Origin: JANLSO01 sp031362405
Lineage (GTDB): Bacteria; Actinomycetota; Thermoleophilia; Miltoncostaeales; Miltoncostaeaceae
DNA: 14,832 bases
Reading direction: 5' to 3'
Assembly: GCA_031362405.1 (NCBI GenBank)
Contig: JANLSO010000195.1
Coordinates: 1 to 14,832 of the forward strand
The notes under the pieces are model-generated. The model was not told where the DNA came from. It ran no database searches and saw nothing but the letters and a program-made list of their open reading frames with translations. Shown in pieces: positions 10,611 to 14,832 of the stretch. Each line of letters starts with the position of its first letter. Positions within the stretch are counted from its first letter, which is position 1. The translations under genes and the position numbers were made by a program.

Positions 10611-10633
10611 GTCTTTGGTCGGCAGGTGGCAGG

Positions 10634-11365
10634 CTAGACGCCGGGCGCCACAGCCTCCTCGAGCAGGTTCGTCGTGCGGGTCGTGTCGATGTTGAGACCG
10701 GGGCCCATCGTCTGAGCCAGGGTGATCGACTTCAGGTAGCGGCCCTTCGCCGCTGCCGGCTTTGCACGCATGATCTCGTCTATGACGGCCTGGTAGTTCT
10801 CGACCAGGGCGTCTTCCGCGAACGACCGCTTGCCGATGCCGAGGTGGATGATCCCGGTGCGGTCGGTGCGGTATTCGACTTTGCCGCCCTTGACGTCCTC
10901 AATGGCTTTCGCCAAATCGAAGGTCACGGTGCCCGTCTTCGGGTTGGGCATCTTGCCCTGCGGTCCGAGCACGCGGCCGAGCTTTCCCACCGTGGCCATC
11001 AGGTCGGGCGTCGCGATCGCGACGTCGAAGTCGGTGAAGCCCTCCTGGATGCGCTGCGCCAAATCGTCGGCTCCGACGAAATCGGCCCCGGCTTCTTCGG
11101 CCTCGCGTGCCTTGTCGCCTTGGGCAAACACAGCGACCCGAACGCTTTTGCCGGTTCCATGGGGCAGGCTGATGGTTCCTCGCAGCTGCTGGTCGGCATG
11201 CCGCACGTTGACGCCCAAACGCATGTGCACCTCGACGGTCGCGTCGAAGCGGGTCAGCTCCTGTGACTTGATGACGCGCATGGCGTCGCGCGGGGCGAAC
11301 ACCTCGTGTCCGTGTCCCGTGATCTCTGCTTTGGCCTGCTGGTAGCTCTTACCGCGCTTCGGCAC
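10634..11365 (-). CDS. rplA: Ribosomal protein uL1
   Basis: This protein forms the L1 stalk of the 50S subunit at the E site and commonly represses the L11-L1 mRNA. It is 243 aa, close to usual length. The start GTG 11365 has AAAGGAAGG 4 bases upstream. The family signature is present (LGRVLGPQGKMPNPKTGTVT), with GTGKSVRVAVFAQGDKAREA in domain II and a conserved C-terminal stretch (KGRYLKSITLAQTMGPGLNI). It lies 70 bases after rplK, and a possible internal promoter sits in that gap. Confidence 0.99.
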   Translation of the reverse strand: MPKRGKSYQQAKAEITGHGHEVFAPRDAMRVIKSQELTRFDATVEVHMRLGVNVRHADQQLRGTISLPHGTGKSVRVAVFAQGDKAREAEEAGADFVGADDLAQRIQEGFTDFDVAIATPDLMATVGKLGRVLGPQGKMPNPKTGTVTFDLAKAIEDVKGGKVEYRTDRTGIIHLGIGKRSFAEDALVENYQAVIDEIMRAKPAAAKGRYLKSITLAQTMGPGLNIDTTRTTNLLEEAVAPGV

Positions 11366-11410
11366 GGGCCCTTCCTTTCGTGTTCTTCTCGCCCTCTGAC
11401 GCGACGCGGG

Positions 11411-11416
11411 AGACTA
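11411..11416 (-). promoter_or_regulatory. Possible internal promoter before rplA (TGC-TAGTCT)
   Basis: The minus strand reads TGC-TAGTCT followed by CCCGCG. The 12-base string TAGTCTCCCGCG is identical to the one before rpmG. No good -35 is seen. A start near 11404 would give rplA its own leader of about 38 bases. Confidence 0.4.
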
Positions 11417-11435
11417 GCACCGCCCCGCAACGGAC

Positions 11436-11861
11436 CTAGTCTTCGACCAGCACGCCCATGCTGCGCGCCGTTCCGGCGATCATCGACATCGCCGTCTCGA
11501 TGCTGTTCGCGTTGAGGTCGGGCATCTTGGTTTCGGCGATCGCGCGAACCTGATCCTTGGTCAGCGTGCCGACCTTGTCGGTCTGCGGGATCGACGAACC
11601 CTTGTCGATACCCAGGGCTTGGCGGATCAGCACCGGAGCCGGAGGGGTCTTGGTGATGAACGTGAAAGAACGGTCTTCGTAGACCGTGACCTCCACCGGG
11701 GTGATCGTGCCGTTCGCGGCCTGAGTCTGCGCATTGAACGCCTTGCAGAACTCCATGATGTTGATGCTGGCGCCACCGAGGGCCGGACCCACCGGAGGCG
11801 CGGGAGATGCCCCGCCTGCGGGAATCTGGAGCTTGATGACCTGCAAGACCTTCTTCGCCAT
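11436..11861 (-). CDS. rplK: Ribosomal protein uL11
   Basis: This protein sits in the GTPase-associated centre of the 50S subunit with 23S rRNA helices 43/44, and is needed for RelA sensing of starvation in bacteria that have it. It is 141 aa, the standard length. The start ATG 11861 has GAAGGA 5 bases upstream. The N-terminal domain shows KLQIPAGGASPAPPVGPALG followed by INIMEFCKAFNAQT. The C-terminal domain ends in AMSMIAGTARSMGVLVED, as usual for the family. It is 85 bases downstream of nusG. Confidence 0.99.
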   Translation of the reverse strand: MAKKVLQVIKLQIPAGGASPAPPVGPALGGASINIMEFCKAFNAQTQAANGTITPVEVTVYEDRSFTFITKTPPAPVLIRQALGIDKGSSIPQTDKVGTLTKDQVRAIAETKMPDLNANSIETAMSMIAGTARSMGVLVED

Positions 11862-11946
11862 GACGTCCTTCGTGCTCGTGGTTCCGACTGCCGCGGGCGT
11901 AGGTCGCCGCGGCCAGAGTGATCAGCGCCCGTGTGGGCGGTACCTG

Positions 11947-12471
11947 CTAGGTGAGCTTTTTGACCTGATCGAATGACAGGTCGGCCGGGGTCTCGCGGCC
12001 GAAGATGCTGACCAGCACCTTAAGGCGCGATTGCTCGGCGTTGATCTCCGCGATCTCGCCGGTGAAGTCGGACAGCGGACCGGAGATGACCTTCACCGAC
12101 TCCCCGACGGTGAACTCTGCGCGGATCTTTGGCCGGGCGTCGGTCGCGGTACGCAGGATTCGGTCGACTTCCATCTGGCTGAGCGGCACGGGGTCGCTCG
12201 ATGAGCCGACGAACCCGGTGACGCCCGGGGTGTTTTTCACCAACCACTGCGCGTCAGGCGTCATATCCATGTTGACGAGCACGTAACCCGGCAGGACCCG
12301 CTTTTCGGTCTGCACCTTCTGGCCGTCTTTGGTCTCCACGACCTGTTCGACCGGGATGACCACCTCGCGGACCTTGTCACGGTGACCGAGCGACACGAGC
12401 CGATGCTCGAGATTGGCTTTCACCTTCTTCTCGTGACCGGAATATGTGTTGATGACGTACCAGCGAAACAC
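11947..12471 (-). CDS. nusG: Transcription elongation/termination factor NusG
   Basis: NusG binds the beta-prime clamp and beta lobe through its NGN domain and affects pausing, Rho-dependent termination and coupling to the ribosome. The product is 174 aa and starts at GTG 12471 (MFRWYVINTYSGHEKKVKAN); AAAGG lies 10 bases upstream. The open frame continues upstream, but only over secE in another frame. The NGN domain covers about 1-110 (RVLPGYVLVNMDMTPDAQWL, then VKNTPGVTGFVG). The KOW domain covers about 120-174 (FTVGESVKVISGPLSDFTGE). It lacks the long acidic N-terminal extension seen in many Actinomycetes NusG proteins. It lies 31 bases after secE. Confidence 0.98.
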   Translation of the reverse strand: MFRWYVINTYSGHEKKVKANLEHRLVSLGHRDKVREVVIPVEQVVETKDGQKVQTEKRVLPGYVLVNMDMTPDAQWLVKNTPGVTGFVGSSSDPVPLSQMEVDRILRTATDARPKIRAEFTVGESVKVISGPLSDFTGEIAEINAEQSRLKVLVSIFGRETPADLSFDQVKKLT

Positions 12472-12502
12472 GTGTGGCGTGCCTTTCGGGGCTTTGCGGT
12501 GC

Positions 12503-12871
12503 TTAGAAGATCGCGTCGATGACGCGTTCGAAGATCGAGTCGACGATCGCCAGGTAGATCGTGATGATCGCGACCACCAGCAAAACGACACCGGTCGACT
12601 GGAGCAACTGCGTCCGGGTCGGCCACTGAACTTTTCGCAGTTCGGCAACGACCTCGCTGAAGAAACGGGATCCGCGTCGCTGCTGCTGCACCGCTTTGGT
12701 GACGCTACCGGCCTTTTCGGTCTTCGGACGCGAGCGGGCGCGCGGATCGGGGCGAGCAGCCGCCTTCCCAGAGTCACCCGATGAACGGGTGCGGCGTGCG
12801 GGCAGTTTGGGCGAGTCGCCGTCTCCGGCGGAGTCGCCCCCCTGACTCTTGGCGGGTCGAATGCGTGCCAT
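12503..12871 (-). CDS. secE: Preprotein translocase subunit SecE
   Basis: This small membrane subunit clamps SecY in the SecYEG translocon. It is 122 aa, longer than minimal SecE proteins because of an N-terminal extension. Residues 1-65 are an Arg/Lys/Ser/Pro-rich cytoplasmic extension without obvious fold. The conserved SecE core follows: an amphipathic helix (FFSEVVAELRKVQWPTRTQL) and a single membrane segment at about 93-113 (TGVVLLVVAIITIYLAIVDS). The start ATG 12871 has only a weak site (GTGGA) upstream and lies 18 bases beyond the tRNA-Trp gene. The secE-nusG-rplK order is the conserved one. Confidence 0.96.
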   Translation of the reverse strand: MARIRPAKSQGGDSAGDGDSPKLPARRTRSSGDSGKAAARPDPRARSRPKTEKAGSVTKAVQQQRRGSRFFSEVVAELRKVQWPTRTQLLQSTGVVLLVVAIITIYLAIVDSIFERVIDAIF

Positions 12872-12888
12872 CTATTCCACTGTCGTTA

Positions 12889-12961
12889 CAGGGCCGGAGG
12901 GACTCGAACCCCCAACCCCCGGTTTTGGAGACCGGTGCTCTACCAGTTGAGCTACGACCCT
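12889..12961 (-). tRNA. trnW: tRNA-Trp (anticodon CCA)
   Basis: The 73-base cloverleaf is complete. It has a 7-bp acceptor stem (AGGGTCG with CGGCCCT, one G-U pair), D arm GCTC/GAGC and anticodon stem CCGGT/ACCGG with loop CTCCAAA. The anticodon CCA is at 12926-12928. The variable loop is GGGTT, the T arm GGGGG/CCCTC with loop TTCGAGT, and the discriminator is G. The 3' CCA is not encoded. The tRNA-Trp - secE order is common in several bacterial groups, and it may be cut from a transcript shared with secE-nusG. Confidence 0.97.
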
Positions 12962-12963
12962 TC

Positions 12964-12992
12964 GAGAAAAAAGAAGGAGCCTTTCGGCGCCT
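12964..12992 (-). terminator. Intrinsic terminator of rpmG
   Basis: On the minus strand AGGCGCC-GAAA-GGCTCCT forms a 7-position stem with one C-T mismatch (12975-12992) and a GAAA loop, followed by a run of T (TTCTTTTTTC). The rpmG stop codon overlaps the base of the stem. The T-run ends 2 bases before the tRNA-Trp gene. Confidence 0.75.
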
Positions 12993-13152
12993 AACGCGTC
13001 TCTTTGTGTGCCGTATGACGGCCGCACCAGCGGCAGAACTTCTTCAGCTCGACTCGATCCGGTGTGTTGCGCCGGCTCTTCATCGACTGATAGTTACGGC
13101 GCTTGCAGTCTTGGCAGGCCATCGTGATGGCCAGACGCTGTCCGGTCGCCAC
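12991..13152 (-). CDS. rpmG: Ribosomal protein bL33, zinc-binding type
   Basis: This is a 53-aa large-subunit protein near the E site. The start GTG 13152 gives MATGQRLAITMACQDCKRRN; GAGGAAAGG lies 7 bases upstream, preferred over the internal ATG at residue 11. Two CxxC pairs (Cys13/Cys16 and Cys40/Cys43) form the zinc knuckle, so this is the C+ form. In actinobacteria C+ and C- forms of L33 often coexist and are exchanged under zinc limitation; no zinc-regulator (Zur) box is evident here. It has its own promoter and terminator. Confidence 0.96.
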   Translation of the reverse strand: MATGQRLAITMACQDCKRRNYQSMKSRRNTPDRVELKKFCRWCGRHTAHKETR

Positions 13153-13184
13153 GGGTCAGCCTTTCCTCGGAAACGGGTCGCGGG

Positions 13185-13212
13185 AGACTACCACACGCCC
13201 CGGCACCGTCTA
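13185..13212 (-). promoter_or_regulatory. Promoter of rpmG
   Basis: On the minus strand TAGACG (13207-13212) and TGG-TAGTCT (13185-13190) are 16 bases apart, a 4/6 -35 and an extended -10. CCCGCG follows as a GC-rich discriminator. Transcription near 13178 gives a leader of about 26 bases carrying the strong ribosome binding site. The -35 overlaps the stop codon of the upstream hypothetical gene. Confidence 0.55.
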
Positions 13213-13482
13213 CGACGCGCGCCGTACCGGGGCGGTTCGGGTGGCCGCGAGGCGGGCGGCGTTCGCGGCCACCCGCAGGAGGGCGGCTGAGGCACGCTGA
13301 AGCTCGAGCCCGGTGGCGACCTCATCGGGTTCGACGCCGAGAGCCGTGGCGAGGCGGTTGTAGTCGGTGACGAGTGCCTTGCGCGCCTTGGCGCCCGGCG
13401 AGCCGGCCGAACGCACGCGCTGGCAGTGGGTCTGGATCTCCTCGACCGTGGGAAGCGCGGGTCCGTGGCGCCGCGTGCTCAT
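13210..13482 (-). CDS. Hypothetical protein, 90 aa
   Basis: I do not recognise the family. The start ATG 13482 overlaps the stop of the preceding gene (ATGA), and GGTGGA lies 7 bases upstream; the open frame continuing to 13692 is an arginine-rich shadow of the neighbour. The product is basic and mostly helical (PTVEEIQTHCQRVRSAG, KALVTDYNRLATALGVEPDE, then an alanine-rich helix ASAALLRVAANAARLAATR). It has no signal peptide. It is translationally coupled to the gene before it and ends at the rpmG promoter. Confidence 0.7.
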   Translation of the reverse strand: MSTRRHGPALPTVEEIQTHCQRVRSAGSPGAKARKALVTDYNRLATALGVEPDEVATGLELQRASAALLRVAANAARLAATRTAPVRRAS

Positions 13483-13739
13483 CGTTCGTCCACCGCGAGA
13501 GACCTCACCGGCACGAGCAGCGCGTCTCGGTTGGTTCCGGCGACCGACAGCAGGTAGCGGCGGCCGCGCGGACCGAGTTCGAACTCTTCCTGCACGTCGA
13601 AGTCCTCGTAGAAGTCGGTGGAGTGATGGGCGCGCAACCTCAAGGGGGCGGTCGTATGCGCGTCGAGGGCGTCGAGCCCGCGGGCCAGGCAACCATTCGC
13701 CCGGGGCGTCATCGGATCAGAGTCGTCGTAGTCGTTCAT
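13479..13739 (-). CDS. Hypothetical protein, 86 aa
   Basis: This is the first gene of an ATGA-overlapping pair and is not recognised. The N-terminus is acidic (MNDYDDSDPMTPRANGCLAR). The middle is DFYEDFDVQEEFELGPRGRR, and the end is beta-like (YLLSVAGTNRDALLVPVRSL). No membrane segment is seen. No ribosome binding site precedes ATG 13739. It is divergent from the gene at 13800, with 60 bases between the two start codons, so the two share a control region. Confidence 0.65.
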   Translation of the reverse strand: MNDYDDSDPMTPRANGCLARGLDALDAHTTAPLRLRAHHSTDFYEDFDVQEEFELGPRGRRYLLSVAGTNRDALLVPVRSLAVDER

Positions 13740-13785
13740 GCTGAACCAGCGATCGGCTCGGGGGGTGCCGGTCTTGAGGGCCGGG

Positions 13786-13791
13786 TACGCT
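13786..13791 (+). promoter_or_regulatory. Possible -10 for leaderless gene at 13800
   Basis: TACGCT ends 8 bases before the ATG at 13800, with no Shine-Dalgarno sequence between them. A second TACGCT copy overlaps it to the right, too close to the ATG. The -35 is not clear. Confidence 0.35.
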
Positions 13792-13799
13792 TACGCTCT

Positions 13800-14045
13800 A
13801 TGAATGACGAACTCGATCTCGGCGACGCCGCCGAATACATCCTCGGAGAGCGGCCGACGATTCACCCCGACGATGTCTGGGCGGTGCTGAACGAACTCGG
13901 GGCGCCGCCACCGAAAGACGAGTTGGCGCTCGTGTTGTTGGCCTCGACACACCCGGATCTCCACGCCGCGACGATCGGGGCGATTCTTGGCGAGTGGCGG
14001 GCCTACGCATCGCTCGCCGCCGAGCCCGACTGGGACGACGACTGA
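13800..14045 (+). CDS. Small acidic hypothetical protein, 81 aa
   Basis: The start ATG 13800 gives MNDELDLGDAAEYILGERPT. It has no ribosome binding site, so it is probably leaderless. The protein is strongly acidic and helical (HPDDVWAVLNELGAPPPKDE, then LALVLLASTHPDLHAATIGA) and ends in WDDD. The frame is open further upstream, but that part is antisense to the leftward pair. I do not recognise a family; a small helical regulator or adaptor is possible but is only a guess. The glycosyltransferase frame follows within 10 bases, so the two may be co-transcribed. Confidence 0.7.
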   Translation: MNDELDLGDAAEYILGERPTIHPDDVWAVLNELGAPPPKDELALVLLASTHPDLHAATIGAILGEWRAYASLAAEPDWDDD

Positions 14046-14053
14046 TCTCCCTC

Positions 14054-14767
14054 GTGGCCCCACCGGTCGCGGCGGCGTGGTGGGGAGGTGTCGCCCTGGC
14101 CCTGTGGGAACGGCGGGTGGTTCCCGACGCGTGCCGAGAGGAGCCCACCGCGCAACCGGCCGCGGTCAGCGTGATCGTGCCGGCCCGCAATGAAGCGAGG
14201 GGCATCGCGGCCTGCGTGCAGTCTCTTCTCGCCCAGACCCATGGGCCGCTCGAAGTGATCGTCGTCGATGACGAGTCGAGCGACGACACGGGTGCGGTGG
14301 CCCTACGGGCCGGCGGCGGGGATCCGCGGCTTCGGGTGGTCGACGGGGAGCCAGTCCCCGATGGCTGGGTCGGAAAGAGCTGGGCGTGTTGGCAGGGCAC
14401 GCGCACCGCGCGGGGAGACTGGCTTCTTTTCAGCGACGCCGACGTCATCCATGGGCCCGACGCCTTGGGTTGCTCGCTGGCCCTGGCGCGTCGCACCGCG
14501 CGCGGTGGCGTCACCCTGATTCCGCACATCGAGACCGGGACCCGCGCCGAGCGATGGGTGATGCCCGCCGCCCTCGTGGCGATCGAAACCTTCGTCGCAC
14601 CCGGACCGCTCGCGCGCCATCGGCGGTCGTCGGTGTCGGTCGCGGCCGGGGGATTCATGCTGATGACGCGCGACATCTACGACCGCTGCGGCGGGCACCG
14701 GGCAATCCGAGGGCAGATGGTCGACGACCTTGGCCTGGCCCTCCGAGTAAAGGGAGCCGGTGGTCTG
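14054..14767 (+). CDS. Family 2 glycosyltransferase (HpnB/CrtQ-like), interrupted near the right edge
   Basis: The frame opens with a hydrophobic segment (APPVAAAWWGGVALALW), a likely membrane anchor. The GT2 core follows: VSVIVPARNEARGIAACVQS, the nucleotide-binding VIVVDDESSDDT, then GWVGKSWACWQGT and the metal-binding SDADV. Later come AAGGFMLMTRDIYDRCGGH and VDDLGLALRVKGAGG. The order matches GT2 enzymes of the HpnB/CrtQ kind, which glycosylate lipid-like acceptors; the acceptor here is unknown. GTG 14054 is the first plausible start but has no ribosome binding site, so the N-terminus is uncertain. After KGAGG, near 14755-14767, the frame stops resembling the family and becomes Arg/Ser-rich, while another frame becomes MurC-like. 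The gene is therefore broken or mis-joined here rather than simply cut by the window. Confidence 0.8.
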
Positions 14768-14832
14768 TCGAGGCGGACGAGTCCGACGGCACGTTCACGA
14801 AGCTGCCCGCGACCATCGCGATCGTCACGAAT
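14761..14832 (+). pseudogene. murC: MurC-like fragment at the right edge (likely chimeric join)
   Basis: Read from 14761, the last 24 codons give WSVEADESDGTF followed by TKLPATIAIVTN. This resembles the central part of UDP-N-acetylmuramate-L-alanine ligase (MurC), where the family has a VEADESDG block followed by hydrophobic strands and VTN. From memory the KLPATIAIVTN wording is closer to alphaproteobacterial MurC than to actinobacterial forms; I could not search. The frame differs from that of the glycosyltransferase before it, and no MurC start or N-terminal domain is present. Confidence 0.6.

Noticed and set aside
10629..10640. TAGCCT at the rplA stop as a promoter for rplJ
   Set aside because: The TAG is the rplA stop codon and no -35 or extended -10 supports it.
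11926..11941. Short hairpin CGCCC-GTGT-GGGCG after nusG
   Set aside because: Only 5 pairs and no U-tract; too weak to call a terminator.

Overview
The window is 14.8 kb of high-GC bacterial chromosome. It holds the conserved transcription/translation cluster rpmG - tRNA-Trp - secE - nusG - rplK - rplA - rplJ - rplL ... rpoB - rpoC, all on the minus strand. The RpoB and RpoC sequences, frequent GTG/TTG starts, two likely leaderless genes and the secreted proteases with arginine-rich Ig-like tails suggest an actinobacterium. I lean to the class Thermoleophilia (Solirubrobacterales-like), but that is a judgement from protein style, not a tree.

Layout from high to low coordinates, the direction in which the cluster is transcribed: a rightward glycosyltransferase runs towards the right edge (14054 onward). 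A leaderless 81-aa hypothetical gene precedes it (13800-14045). A leftward pair of small hypothetical genes (13739-13479 and 13482-13210) overlaps by ATGA. Then come rpmG with its own promoter and an intrinsic terminator, tRNA-Trp(CCA), secE, nusG, rplK, rplA, an L10-leader-like RNA, rplJ and rplL.

Where rpoB would follow directly in many bacteria there is a 4.7-kb accessory segment. It holds two tandem, paralogous, secreted subtilisin-type (S8) serine proteases overlapping by ATGA, a 67-aa acidic protein, a perfect 11-bp hairpin between convergent genes, and a rightward leaderless 164-aa unknown gene divergent from rpoB. After it come an rpoB control region with a large inverted repeat, rpoB (TTG start, complete) and the first 279 codons of rpoC, which runs off the left edge.

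Functionally, most of the window makes the core of gene expression: RNA polymerase beta and beta-prime, the elongation factor NusG, the translocon subunit SecE, ribosomal proteins L33, L11, L1, L10 and L7/L12, and tRNA-Trp. Transcription control appears to combine TAGnCT-type -10 boxes followed by GC-rich discriminators with an L10 leader that can fold in two mutually exclusive ways. The proteases carry signal peptides and would leave the cytoplasm through the translocon to which SecE belongs.

The last ~70 bases do not continue the glycosyltransferase. In another frame they encode a stretch that looks like the middle of MurC, so the right edge is probably a chimeric join or a real rearrangement. 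I found no CRISPR array, insertion sequence or phage genes. No stretch over 300 bases lacks a gene.
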